Of a DNA stretch of 64,000 bases, positions 23,820-33,358 are shown piece after piece. Origin of the DNA: a virus; IMG/VR virus record IMGVR_UViG_3300010883_000009, positions 1-64,000 of that record. One strand, given 5' to 3'. How positions within the stretch are numbered: position 1 is the first letter of the stretch; every line of letters starts with the position of its first letter. The notes under the pieces were generated by a model. The model ran no database searches, was not told the DNA's origin, and saw nothing but the letters and a program-made list of their open reading frames with translations. The translations under genes and the position numbers were made by a program.

Positions 23820-23828
23820 TGTATAATA
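23820..23828 (+). promoter_or_regulatory. Family A promoter-like element, rightward arm
   Basis: TGTATAATA on the plus strand, 22 nt before ATG 23851 with AAAAAGGAG between. The two back-to-back elements leave no room for ordinary -35 boxes. Confidence 0.55.
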
Positions 23829-23850
23829 GAACAAAAAGGAGTTAAGAACC

Positions 23851-24159
23851 ATGAATAGATATTGGAGAGGAAGAACGAAAAACGGAAAATTTGTCAGTGA
23901 AGCGCATGGCGCTCAATGGCATGAAATAGAAACAGACTTAGAAGCTCTTGAACTTGTAACAGAAGAGAGGGTAATCAAACTTCCCGACGCCATGGAATAC
24001 GTGCAGGCTAAAACTGCATCTGCCGACCTTGGATCTAGCGATGTAACGATAGAATCAAGGTATATTGGGTTTTTTATCAACAACGACTCAAAAATTATCG
24101 TTAGAGTTGATGAAAAAACAGGAGATGTAGGTATAGAAATCGAATCAACCGATCCCTAA
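23851..24159 (+). CDS. Small protein opening the plus-strand fibre cluster (102 aa)
   Basis: MNRYWRGRTKNGKFVSEAHG opens a protein ending VRVDEKTGDVGIEIESTDP. AAAGGAG precedes ATG. A second, partly decayed copy of its 3' end lies at 24339-24412. The last codons are GAT CCC TAA A, a possible +1 frameshift site (tRNA-Pro slipping from CCC to CCT), which would add about 58 codons to 24331. Function unknown. Confidence 0.65.
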   Translation: MNRYWRGRTKNGKFVSEAHGAQWHEIETDLEALELVTEERVIKLPDAMEYVQAKTASADLGSSDVTIESRYIGFFINNDSKIIVRVDEKTGDVGIEIESTDP

Positions 24160-24412
24160 AAAATCCTGCATATTCTTAAAATACTTTGAGTATGTACGGT
24201 TAGGGTTAGAAGGTATGTTGTCTGGTCTTTCGCCAGAGCTAGAAAAGCTCTTCCATTCCGACCATGATTCTGCACATACATCCACAAATCCTTTCAGAAA
24301 GTTTATAATAGGAGAAAGTCCTTCAAACTGAGAAATAATACTGTACGCATTCGAGTCGATGAGAAGACTGGAGATGTCGGAGTAGAAGTCTCTTAACCCC
24401 AAAATCCTAATA
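24094..24412. repeat. Direct repeat of a gene 3' end flanking a ~170-bp insert
   Basis: Copy 1 (about 24094-24170) and copy 2 (about 24339-24412) share the V-D-E-K-T-G-D-V-G-x-E coding stretch and the CC(T)AAAA(AA)TCCT sequence behind the stop. Differences are mostly at third codon positions. The block between them carries competing frames on both strands. It looks like a duplication with inserted DNA or the remains of a tandem paralogue. Confidence 0.5.
24145..24402 (-). CDS. Doubtful minus-strand ORF between the repeats (85 aa)
   Basis: The frame reads TTG-start MGLRDFYSDISSLL ... SPIINFLKGFVDVCAESWSEWKSF ... and ends FKNMQDFLGIG. The middle looks protein-like, but the start is TTG without a ribosome site and its first 20 codons are antisense to the repeated 3' end. 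A plus-strand frame across the same bases also looks plausible. I cannot decide whether it is expressed. Confidence 0.2.
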   Translation of the reverse strand: MGLRDFYSDISSLLIDSNAYSIISQFEGLSPIINFLKGFVDVCAESWSEWKSFSSSGERPDNIPSNPNRTYSKYFKNMQDFLGIG

Positions 24413-24416
24413 CATT

Positions 24417-27296
24417 ATGGCTTGGCTAAACATTAACGGAAATGATCTGGCTAATCGGGTAAAATTTACCGTCGATAACACGTATATCGACAGTAACCTG
24501 ACCGATTATCCGTTTATGATCCTCAAAGGGGGAGGGCATTCTGTGCCATCTGAGGTTATTAGCCACCTCGGAACATCTGCCAACGTCAAAAAGACCTACG
24601 TTACAACTTCTGATGGGATTACCCAATGTGATGTAGTCAATTCATACACAGATACCAACCTTAACTGGTGGATCATGTGGATCAAAGCTCCCATTTTGTC
24701 TGCATCCTCTTCGAATGAATTCTATCTATACTACGATACTTCAACAGTTGATAATCCTTCGCATTCCAGTTCGCATGATGTCTTCAATACATTAAATGAT
24801 ATCATCGCATACTGGAAATTAGACGACACCCACACATCTTCTACAGCCGATGACCTCTCGATACAAAACAATACCGGCACCATCACCAATGTAGAAAATG
24901 TAATTGGTGTCAAAGGGTTGAGAGCATTACGAAATGGATACTTCACTGTTGACAACTACACGGGAGGATTCCCTGCATACAACCCTACTGGCGGATATTC
25001 TATCTCAGGATGGGTAAGCGAAGACGTTGGAACTGGTGTAGGAACAATCTACAGAGAATGGCATACCAGCGGGAGCGCCATGTTCGAAATAAAAGGAACT
25101 GGCAAAGATGCTCCGCTCAGAGTAGTAATTACAAACGACAGTGGTACAGTCTTGTTAGACAAAACAGGACTGACTAACCTTATGCAATCTGGATCAAGTT
25201 GGCATAATATTGCTTGGACGGATAATAATGGTAGCGCGAATTTGTACATTGATGGCGTTGCAGATGGGCAAAACTTTAGTTATACTCCGGGGACTCTTAC
25301 TCTAAACCAAACAAGCGTAGGATTTGATTTCAGCGGATCTGTCGATGAATTTACCATTTACAATGCTGCTAAAAATGCTTCATGGTTGAAAGTCGATGCA
25401 GCCAAATTTCGCGGGAGTAACAACAATGCTCTAGACATAACATTTTCAACACCCGAATCTGCAAATGCTATCGATTACACAAACTACGGCGACAAATGGA
25501 TATTGGTAGATGCTAACGAGAGTACAAGTAGCTTAGCCTCTTTAAGAATCTATGATAATAATTGGTCATACGAAGAGACTATCACCGTTCCTGTAAACAA
25601 CATTGTTAACTACGGGCAGTTCGGGTCACATTCTCATACGAGTTCTTTCTATTATGTGGCTCCTATCGGCACATCGTTAGAAGAAGTAAGTTATGGCGGA
25701 GTTTCTCTGTCCAGCTTGGGCGTGAATTTAGCGGGAGCGGGAAACAACTTGGGAGATATTTTTGTAGACACAAACAATAATATCCTTTACGCAGCAGAAA
25801 GAGGGGCTGGCTTAGGCATGGCGAAATTGCGCAAAATAGACCTAAACAATCCGGGTACTAATTTAGCTTCGTTATCACTTGATACCGTAACTTCGGGGGA
25901 CAGTCGTCCTCGTTCCGTCTTCTTCGACAACAACAATTTGTTTTTGCAGATGTTTGACGAAACAATACTTAAAATAGACACTGATCTCAATTTAGTTGCT
26001 TCAACAAACCTGCCATCAGATGGTAAAAGATGGAACATTCGTTATTGGATTCAGGATGGATTCGGTTATGTTTTTTATCAACTTGCTTCTTCTTTGTCCA
26101 TATATGAAGCGCGTGTATCTAAATGGCAATTAGATTCCAATAATCTTCCCTTCGTTCAAGTCAATGATTATCTTCTTGTTAGCGAAGCAAGCTTGACCTA
26201 TTTCGATTTAGACATAGGTAGAGGAACGCCCTCTAGCTCTCCTACAACTCCTACTACGACAACCGAAACGACGACATCAGGAGCTACCTCCTCAACTACT
26301 ACCACCGGTACCACGACTCCTACTACGACAACTACCACGACAACAACCAGACCGCCTCGTTACGCAGTTCTTGAAAAAGTAGAAACGGTTGAGGTGTTAG
26401 CCGATGGAACAACAAAAATTGAGCAAGACGGTAGCGACAGCAAAGCAACCATCAATACTATAGATTCTGAATCTCTTGAATTAGGTCCAATTGCTCCCGG
26501 AGAAACGTCTATAACCAAAATTATCTACTTACGGGTTCCTGCATCAATTGGGATCGACAACATTAAGCTGAGCCTAATTGATAGTGGAGGGATTGATTTC
26601 AAAAATACAACATTTGGGGTTGAAACACTAAATTATTTAGACTATAATGTTGTACCGTCTACCTTCTTTCAGGGGATTAACTCCGAGAAGTTGCCGGATA
26701 ACGTATATAATTTCGATGTTCCCAACAATGGTGCGCTTCAGTCGCAGTACGTCTATATAAACGTATCTCTGCCTCGGAATCATGCCTTCGGGGGGAATAC
26801 TATACGGTATAAATGGTTCTTTGATTATGATAGCGGTGTTTCAGCGACAGCGGGATCAATCAGTTCAACTGGATCTGGTTCATCTGGCATTGCACAGACA
26901 GGAAGCGGAATAGGAGAAGATGTTACTCAAATTTCAGGACAGTCAACATATACAGCCAGCGGATTCAATAGAAGTGCCATTAACGGGAATTATTATGGGC
27001 CAGTTACAACCAACCCCGGACTTATCAGCCTATTGACCTCTAATTTCATAAAGGGATATTATCTAGAAGGGAATGACCCATCAGATGCAAAGCAGCCATG
27101 GCTTTGTAAAATCGGAACATCAACTTGGTCTAATTGGATTATATATTACTACGGTTCGCCTCCGGTATACGGAACTGTTATTAGATCTTCTTTACTTATC
27201 AACCCATTGACCTCTAATGACCCGGATCTTACACCTGTTGGACAATGGGAATACGAACCTGATTTCTATCCAAACCCAGCAGGAAGGGTTGACTAG
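24417..27296 (+). CDS. Tail fibre/adhesin with DUF2341- and LamG-like domains and Thr-rich linker
   Basis: The N-terminal ~110 residues (MAWLNINGNDLANRVKFTVDN ... WWIMWIKAPIL ... NEFYLYYDTS) match the DUF2341 type. Residues ~130-330 form a LamG/concanavalin-like fold (IIAYWKLDDTHT, GYSISGWVSED, ANLYIDGVADG, GSVDEFTIYNAA). Residues ~340-600 look like a beta-propeller-like region. A Thr-rich linker follows (~610-645) and then a C-terminal ~310-residue region rich in G, S and N. Such proteins bind glycans on the host. There is no Shine-Dalgarno site before ATG 24417, so it may be coupled to upstream translation. Confidence 0.75.
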   Translation: MAWLNINGNDLANRVKFTVDNTYIDSNLTDYPFMILKGGGHSVPSEVISHLGTSANVKKTYVTTSDGITQCDVVNSYTDTNLNWWIMWIKAPILSASSSNEFYLYYDTSTVDNPSHSSSHDVFNTLNDIIAYWKLDDTHTSSTADDLSIQNNTGTITNVENVIGVKGLRALRNGYFTVDNYTGGFPAYNPTGGYSISGWVSEDVGTGVGTIYREWHTSGSAMFEIKGTGKDAPLRVVITNDSGTVLLDKTGLTNLMQSGSSWHNIAWTDNNGSANLYIDGVADGQNFSYTPGTLTLNQTSVGFDFSGSVDEFTIYNAAKNASWLKVDAAKFRGSNNNALDITFSTPESANAIDYTNYGDKWILVDANESTSSLASLRIYDNNWSYEETITVPVNNIVNYGQFGSHSHTSSFYYVAPIGTSLEEVSYGGVSLSSLGVNLAGAGNNLGDIFVDTNNNILYAAERGAGLGMAKLRKIDLNNPGTNLASLSLDTVTSGDSRPRSVFFDNNNLFLQMFDETILKIDTDLNLVASTNLPSDGKRWNIRYWIQDGFGYVFYQLASSLSIYEARVSKWQLDSNNLPFVQVNDYLLVSEASLTYFDLDIGRGTPSSSPTTPTTTTETTTSGATSSTTTTGTTTPTTTTTTTTTRPPRYAVLEKVETVEVLADGTTKIEQDGSDSKATINTIDSESLELGPIAPGETSITKIIYLRVPASIGIDNIKLSLIDSGGIDFKNTTFGVETLNYLDYNVVPSTFFQGINSEKLPDNVYNFDVPNNGALQSQYVYINVSLPRNHAFGGNTIRYKWFFDYDSGVSATAGSISSTGSGSSGIAQTGSGIGEDVTQISGQSTYTASGFNRSAINGNYYGPVTTNPGLISLLTSNFIKGYYLEGNDPSDAKQPWLCKIGTSTWSNWIIYYYGSPPVYGTVIRSSLLINPLTSNDPDLTPVGQWEYEPDFYPNPAGRVD

Positions 27297-27355
27297 AGGA
27301 TACAAGAGCTTAAAGCTACAAGGACAAAAAACACAACAAATAGAAGTATATAACC

Positions 27356-29491
27356 ATGAACGAAGTAAATGTAGATATAGCGTCAAATTTGACACCTTTC
27401 GAAGAAAAGGTCTTCGAGGTGATAGAAGGAGTGCGTCAAAAAAGAGCGCCTAATACAGTAGTTCGCGTAGCAGGCGGATGGGTCAGGGATAAACTTCTTG
27501 ATACTCCATCGGATGATATCGACATTATGGTTGACAATATGAGCGGAGAAGCTTTCGCTCAAATCATGGCTGAAGAAATGGGTCTAAAAGGACCGGCTGT
27601 CATAAAAAGCAATCCCGATAAAACAAAAAACATTGAAACAGCCACGATGCGTGTTCCTATTGACGGAGAAGAAGTTGAATTAGATTTTGCCCAATGTCGA
27701 ACAGAAGAATATGGGGAAAATCGCAGAGAAGTAATTACTACCCCCGCTACCGCTGAAGAAGATGCTATGCGTAGAGATCTTACCATCGGTGCATTGTTCT
27801 ACAACGTTAACGAAAAGAAAGTCGAAGACTTCACTGGTAAGGGCTTGACAGACCTAATTACAGGAACCATTCGTACTCCTTACGATACCGGAGACGAATC
27901 CTCTACAGAGGAAGTTAAGAAAACCTTTATCGAAGATCCGCTGCGAGTCTTCAGGGCAATCCGTTTTGCTGCAAAGTACGAAGGAAATATTTCTCCTGCA
28001 ACTTTGGCATCTTTACAAGATCCAGAGGTAATCAACGCCATCTTCTTCTCTGAACGCAAGATCGCTACAGAAAGAATTGGTCAAGAATTCCAGAAAATGC
28101 TCAAAGGTCCGAACCCCGCCCTTGCAATTAAGCTCTTGAAAGAAACCGGGCTTATGCAGCACATTCTAAATGAATCTCTTAAGGGAACGGAATACGAAGA
28201 GGGCATGGAAGAACTCGATATGGAGCAGAATAATCCTCATCATGAAATGAATGTATGGGAACATACTTATCAGGTTCTAACCAACCTTATTCAACACTTC
28301 CCTGAAGATGATGAAGAAAAACGGATAATAATGATACTAGGAGCTTTGACGCATGATTTGGGCAAGCTATACACCAAGGTGCATGGCGATAGCGCGAGTC
28401 ATCCCGGCAGAACCTCTTATCATGGTCATGAAAAGGAAAGCAAATTTATTGCTGAGCATATCTTGCGCTTCTTGAAATTCGAGAATCAGATTGTAAAACA
28501 AGTCGCAGGACTAGCTCGTTATCATATGCAGCCTCACTCTCTTGAGAGAGGAGATGCTGCTTCGGGTTCTATGAGAAAGTTCATTCGTCGTATGGGAGAA
28601 CAGTCATTGAACTGGCTTGACGTATTCAACCTTTCTGTTGCGGATGCATACTCGAAAGGTCTTGAGGTTAAGCCTGAAACCATCGAATCTTATCAGCAAC
28701 TAAGAGAACAGCTAGAACAAGCGCTTGCATCAATGCAGATGGAAGAGACGAAAGTTAAACCTGTTCTTGATGGTCATCAAATCATGGAAGCCTTGCAAGT
28801 TAAGCCGGGTCCGCACATGGGTGTTGTTCAGGAATACCTTAAAGACATGATCGATAAATACCCTGAAACAACTGTTGAAGAAGCGGCAAGTCGCTTGCGG
28901 CAAGTCAGAGATCAAGCAGAAGTCATGATGAATGACGACACGAACCCGACAATTATCGAAGATTACATCGTCAATGTTATTCAAGCAGATGTAAAAACCG
29001 CTAGCGGATCGGGTAAGTACATTTCTGCCTGCGTTTGCCCACAACAACTCTTCAAACAGAAACATTCAGATGTACATCAATGTTTAAGAGAAGGCAATCT
29101 AACAAAAGCGGTTGCAATCATGAAAGAGTTCTCCTCAAAGTACCCTGAGGATGATAAGGTGGCTCGAATGACAGCTATTTCGATGTTTAATATCTTGTCG
29201 CAAGACATTAAGTTGCGCGACAATGACCTATTGCAATTTGCCCTCGACAGAACGGAGCACAGTATGTTTGACCCCGTATTGCATTCATATGCTGCTGGGC
29301 TTTTGATTCTTCTTAAGACGGTAACTGAACCTGATATCATTTTGCAAATGGGTAATGATATGGCTAAAATAAACCCCGGCATTCTTAGAGGCGTTCTCGA
29401 TGCTTTGCCGAAAGAGGTTTACCACGATGATATTCGCCAGCAACTAAAGGCAGCAATAGATGGAGATTTGAAAGATGGATCAGATGGTTAA
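27356..29491 (+). CDS. CCA-adding enzyme/poly(A) polymerase family nucleotidyltransferase with HD domain
   Basis: Residues 38-60 hold VAGGWVRDKLLDTPSDDIDIM, the G-G-x-V-R-D and D-x-D catalytic motif of class II tRNA nucleotidyltransferases. MRRDLTIGALFYN and LRVFRAIRFAAKY, the flexible-loop and arginine motifs, follow, and an HD domain with His333-Asp334 (LTHDLGKLY) and further histidines. The last ~190 residues (from about 530) are an extra helical part. The enzyme adds CCA to tRNA 3' ends using CTP and ATP, and HD members can also remove 2',3'-cyclic phosphates. No tRNA lies in the window; repair of cleaved host or phage tRNA during defence is a reasonable guess. Confidence 0.85.
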   Translation: MNEVNVDIASNLTPFEEKVFEVIEGVRQKRAPNTVVRVAGGWVRDKLLDTPSDDIDIMVDNMSGEAFAQIMAEEMGLKGPAVIKSNPDKTKNIETATMRVPIDGEEVELDFAQCRTEEYGENRREVITTPATAEEDAMRRDLTIGALFYNVNEKKVEDFTGKGLTDLITGTIRTPYDTGDESSTEEVKKTFIEDPLRVFRAIRFAAKYEGNISPATLASLQDPEVINAIFFSERKIATERIGQEFQKMLKGPNPALAIKLLKETGLMQHILNESLKGTEYEEGMEELDMEQNNPHHEMNVWEHTYQVLTNLIQHFPEDDEEKRIIMILGALTHDLGKLYTKVHGDSASHPGRTSYHGHEKESKFIAEHILRFLKFENQIVKQVAGLARYHMQPHSLERGDAASGSMRKFIRRMGEQSLNWLDVFNLSVADAYSKGLEVKPETIESYQQLREQLEQALASMQMEETKVKPVLDGHQIMEALQVKPGPHMGVVQEYLKDMIDKYPETTVEEAASRLRQVRDQAEVMMNDDTNPTIIEDYIVNVIQADVKTASGSGKYISACVCPQQLFKQKHSDVHQCLREGNLTKAVAIMKEFSSKYPEDDKVARMTAISMFNILSQDIKLRDNDLLQFALDRTEHSMFDPVLHSYAAGLLILLKTVTEPDIILQMGNDMAKINPGILRGVLDALPKEVYHDDIRQQLKAAIDGDLKDGSDG

Positions 29492-30110
29492 AACAGCAGT
29501 AAAGAAAATCCCTGATGCTGAAGAGCTAGCCGCGTATGTGGAAGCCCTGAATATTCATTTGGAAAACGGCAAGATCAAAGACCCCGATATTGAGAAGTTA
29601 GTCAAAAATCTCCCTTACCCTGACTCTATCCGAATCGGCTTTTCAGAAGAAGAATGCAGAATCGTATTCGAGTCCATTGGGTATGCTTGGAAAAAGATTT
29701 CAGGTCAGGATATTATTGAAGAAGCAAAAATCGAACGTCCTCCAAAAGGGTTGGAAGGAAACTATTGGATGATGACAAACGGAGTTCTGCTCGAAGGTCC
29801 AAATCATTTTACCATCGTAAAGCAAAATATGGGAATGTTTTCGACTCTATTGAATATTTCAACGTTTGTTATGCATGAAAAAATAGCATCTCCGCCTGAC
29901 GAGTTGATTAAAACCATCATTGATCACGGCGGTATGCGTATTTTCATCAACAAAGACAAGAAGATGTACTGCCAAGTCAACGCCAAAGAGTACTCAAAAT
30001 GGGCTAGACAAAAGATTAAAAAGCTTGATATGAAAAACAAAATAATAAAAGTCATAGATACTTCACGTCCCTATCATGGTTGGAAGACTGGGGTTACTAT
30101 TCTGCTTTAA
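29475..30110 (+). CDS. Unknown protein coupled to the nucleotidyltransferase (211 aa)
   Basis: MDQMVKTAVKKIPDAEELAAYVE overlaps the previous gene by 17 nt. The middle (GNYWMMTNGVLLEGPNHFTIVKQNMGMF) is beta-rich; the end is KKLDMKNKIIKVIDTSRPYHGWKTGVTILL. A 35-bp tandem duplication downstream repeats the last 12 codons in another frame (KGWKSGILIKL). VKTAVKK at the start recalls the K-T-A motif. No function recognised. Confidence 0.65.
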   Translation: MDQMVKTAVKKIPDAEELAAYVEALNIHLENGKIKDPDIEKLVKNLPYPDSIRIGFSEEECRIVFESIGYAWKKISGQDIIEEAKIERPPKGLEGNYWMMTNGVLLEGPNHFTIVKQNMGMFSTLLNISTFVMHEKIASPPDELIKTIIDHGGMRIFINKDKKMYCQVNAKEYSKWARQKIKKLDMKNKIIKVIDTSRPYHGWKTGVTILL

Positions 30111-30145
30111 AGGGTTGGAAATCAGGAATCCTAATCAAACTCTAA
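30075..30145 (+). repeat. Tandem duplication of the last 12 codons of the 211-aa gene
   Basis: Unit 1 (30075-30110) reads HGWKTGVTILL-stop and unit 2 (30110-30145) reads KGWKSGILIKL-stop. The period is 35 nt, so unit 2 is in the -1 frame. Nucleotides differ but residues are conserved. Confidence 0.5.
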
Positions 30146-33100
30146 ACGACATTAGATCTGTGAATCGCTAAGGCCGTCTTATACCAATTGTAATTGCTTC
30201 CACGAACAAGTTTTCTGTCAACACTTTTTGCAAGCCACATCCAATCTGCCCCATAATCTTGTTCCATCTCTGCAATAAACTGTCCACCATCTTCTGCATC
30301 TTGTGGACTAACTGGAGTCGGTTTTTGTTCTTGAAAATCAGCGGACTTCAACTGTTTTTCCCTTTCTACCATTTCTACTACATCCTTTAAAAGAGATTGC
30401 GGCAAAGCTTCTTCAAACAAGCTGTTGACAGTTGTCATATCTACGCTATAAAGTGTCGATGGTGGCCCAAACATTAACAACAACAAATCCTCAATTCCAA
30501 ACAACGTTCTTAGTTTTTGTGGAGTGTTCCGATCTATGTAGCTTTTGAAACGACTAACAAACGCATCCGCATCATAGAAATTATACGCATTTTGAAGAAT
30601 CTCTTGACACCCGTTTAAAAACTGCTTATAGTCTTCTCTTTGACTCAATTCATTAATAAACTTATCTGGTGAATAAGGGTTTCGTTCAGTCGTGTCCTCT
30701 GGTACAACGATCTCTTCATCAAATGTTATATCCTCAACTTTTTTCCCAACGTCTGACAATTGAGATTGCAATTGGTCTTCAACCTTAGATCTCATGAATT
30801 TACGCAAAAAGAACTGAGTGAACATATTCGTCATATTGTCTATCTGTTCTTCTTTAGACATGCTATTTAATGCTTCGATAGCGCTATCGTTAAATTCAGG
30901 CATTGCCGTATCCATTTTTGACAACGCTTCCTGTTTGCTCATCCCTAAAAACTCCCATGCAAAAGCGTCAATTATATCAGATTTGATTTGACTCAAGAAG
31001 CCTTCTGTTATTCTATCAGGGAACGGATAATTAGATTCAAAATACTCATGGATTCTTTGTTTAATATGTTGAAGGTTTCCATATGTAATTGCGGCAATTT
31101 CTTGGGGAGAACTTACCCATTGAGACTCACTCTCTATCTCCTCGCTTCTGCCTTCTACGACTTGATCTAAAAACGAATGGGCAATTTCATGCCATAACGT
31201 GTTTTCTTCAGAGAAAGACAGATCTTTTTCTATTGCATCAATTCCTAATTCGTTCAAAACCTGCTCTGAAGTGGGCATGCCGTTGATTTGATCAGTAAAT
31301 ACAACTATTGTAGCATCTGTTCCAAACATGCTATATTTACCTGCAAAAAAGCCATTAGCATCTTGTGGAGTAGCTGGGAAATATTTAGCTCCTTCTTCTC
31401 CTAACAAACTCATATATTTAGATGCGTTAATAAAATAGATATTCATCTTTTTAAGTTCTTGCATCGCTCGTTCAGTTTTAGGTATATATCCTTCTGAATC
31501 AGGGGAATATGCCTCTTCAGTACCAACATTAGAGTTTACGAAATCTACTACTCGTTGATATACTTCTGGGAAATCTGTTATCTTATTCTTTTTAACTGCA
31601 TCCGATTCTAAAAACGATGGAAGTTTACTCCTCACTTCTTTATGGACTTCCTTCTCTTTGCTTTCAAGTATTTTGCGTACCGCTTCCCTTAGCTTTTCTG
31701 AGTCTCCTGCGCATTGCATGTGGTCAATTACTTTTTTAATATCGTTTACGCTTCCCTGCGCTTTCTCAAGAACTTTGGAACAAGGGAACAATCCTGACAA
31801 ATAGAAAAACCATGAGCCTACATCTCCAGAAACGGCGGATCTAACTCGCATTGGAACCTTACTCCAAAAATCCATTGCAGATTGCATTTTGAAAGGCCAC
31901 ATTTGCGTCCAATGGATTTTTGAATCTTGTCGATAAGTACCGGCATCAAGTATTTCATTCCCTTGAACTAAATTAGAAAACATATCCGTTCCTGCCGCTT
32001 CCGTTAAATCCTTTATGGTTTTTGACTTTACTATTTGCAAATAATCATGATCTGTCATGTCCTCACTAGATAACTTTTGATTTATCCATTCGTTAGACAA
32101 ATCGGCTTCTTCCTTAATGGTCATTCTAGTGGCTCTTTTTAGATAGTCAATATAAGAGTCGCTATAGGATGACGTAACAGAATTAGGATCGGTTCTATCT
32201 TGACCCCCTTTGGCTAAATCTTGATATATTCCTTTTTCTTCATTTATAGCATACACACTTGGCGGTAAGCTTTCTGGTATATTTTCAACGTCTCTAGATC
32301 TAAGGTCTCTGTCTAAATCCTGTTGCCAATTAATTTCCCAGTAATCTTCAATACTAGAATTTATAACCTTGCCCGCTTCATGCAATACTTCTATGCGTAT
32401 TACTTGTGGCCCTAACATCAAATTTTTAACTATTCCAAATTGGGCAGAATTATCAATCGTCACAGTAAGCGGATTGTCTTCAGTCAAAAACTCTTGATTG
32501 TTTTCATAAGCGTTATTTACATCTTGCAACTCCTGAAGCATTTCAGTCCCATACAACATCCAATTTTCCCCGTTATAATGCTGTTGAGATCTAACTTTTT
32601 CCATTTTGTCTCTAAAGTTCCCACTATTTAATAAATAACGGTATATGTCAAATGAAAGCGCCCTTTCTTGTGGAGAAAGCTTCTTCCAATTATCAGGGTT
32701 GCTTGTGTCCATCTCTGACATCTTTTGCGATCCATCCAATATAGCAAAGGTCTCTTTTGATGGAAATTCTAGATAGTCTTTTACATATTGCTTTCTTTGT
32801 TCAATTGATCCGTTTTGCATTGCAGACGCTATCGACGGATATTGTTGAGATATAAATTGTACAAAATCATCTGGATATGAATTGGGGGTTGACAATATGT
32901 CGCTAGCCGTTTCTGCACTAAACCTAGACCTAGAGAATTTTTGCATTATGGTCTGATATACCCAATCTGGCATGTCAGATGGAATTCCGTATTTGAGTTG
33001 GGCTTTTTGTAGGAACGAGTCTAATGCCCCCTTGATCATTCTCTCATCCATATTCCATTGTAAACATTTTTGGATGTCCCATAAGCTCAAATATACATAG

Positions 33101-33279
33101 TTTGGATACCTGACAAAATACTTCAGACGCATAGAGGCATCATTCGTATCAAGAGTGAATCTCCTTATCTTGTCTTTTTGGTCGTTTGTAAGTTCGTTCT
33201 CAGGAGGCATATTGTCAATATCATGACCGCCGACACCGGACATGAACTCATCAACCCCTGATAATCTATATATATTCAT
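30142..33279 (-). CDS. MNIYRL-tagged large protein with zincin motif (1045 aa)
   Basis: The start MNIYRLSGVDEFMSG is the shared tag. The long body is helical and polar. Around residue 697 NTLWHEIAHSFLDQVVEGRSEEIESE has HEIAH plus a downstream Glu, the zinc site of gluzincin/metzincin-like peptidases. Near the C-terminus SNYNWYKTALAIHRS holds a second tag-like W-Y-K-T-A. Large size and tags suggest an internal virion protein, perhaps ejected with the DNA, with peptidase activity toward host proteins or cell wall. Confidence 0.7.
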   Translation of the reverse strand: MNIYRLSGVDEFMSGVGGHDIDNMPPENELTNDQKDKIRRFTLDTNDASMRLKYFVRYPNYVYLSLWDIQKCLQWNMDERMIKGALDSFLQKAQLKYGIPSDMPDWVYQTIMQKFSRSRFSAETASDILSTPNSYPDDFVQFISQQYPSIASAMQNGSIEQRKQYVKDYLEFPSKETFAILDGSQKMSEMDTSNPDNWKKLSPQERALSFDIYRYLLNSGNFRDKMEKVRSQQHYNGENWMLYGTEMLQELQDVNNAYENNQEFLTEDNPLTVTIDNSAQFGIVKNLMLGPQVIRIEVLHEAGKVINSSIEDYWEINWQQDLDRDLRSRDVENIPESLPPSVYAINEEKGIYQDLAKGGQDRTDPNSVTSSYSDSYIDYLKRATRMTIKEEADLSNEWINQKLSSEDMTDHDYLQIVKSKTIKDLTEAAGTDMFSNLVQGNEILDAGTYRQDSKIHWTQMWPFKMQSAMDFWSKVPMRVRSAVSGDVGSWFFYLSGLFPCSKVLEKAQGSVNDIKKVIDHMQCAGDSEKLREAVRKILESKEKEVHKEVRSKLPSFLESDAVKKNKITDFPEVYQRVVDFVNSNVGTEEAYSPDSEGYIPKTERAMQELKKMNIYFINASKYMSLLGEEGAKYFPATPQDANGFFAGKYSMFGTDATIVVFTDQINGMPTSEQVLNELGIDAIEKDLSFSEENTLWHEIAHSFLDQVVEGRSEEIESESQWVSSPQEIAAITYGNLQHIKQRIHEYFESNYPFPDRITEGFLSQIKSDIIDAFAWEFLGMSKQEALSKMDTAMPEFNDSAIEALNSMSKEEQIDNMTNMFTQFFLRKFMRSKVEDQLQSQLSDVGKKVEDITFDEEIVVPEDTTERNPYSPDKFINELSQREDYKQFLNGCQEILQNAYNFYDADAFVSRFKSYIDRNTPQKLRTLFGIEDLLLLMFGPPSTLYSVDMTTVNSLFEEALPQSLLKDVVEMVEREKQLKSADFQEQKPTPVSPQDAEDGGQFIAEMEQDYGADWMWLAKSVDRKLVRGSNYNWYKTALAIHRSNVV

Positions 33280-33358
33280 ACATTATATCTTCTTTTTTAT
33301 ACTGCTAAAAACATTTTTATTTTTGGTTGACACCCCTGTTTGATATTGCAATTGATAT

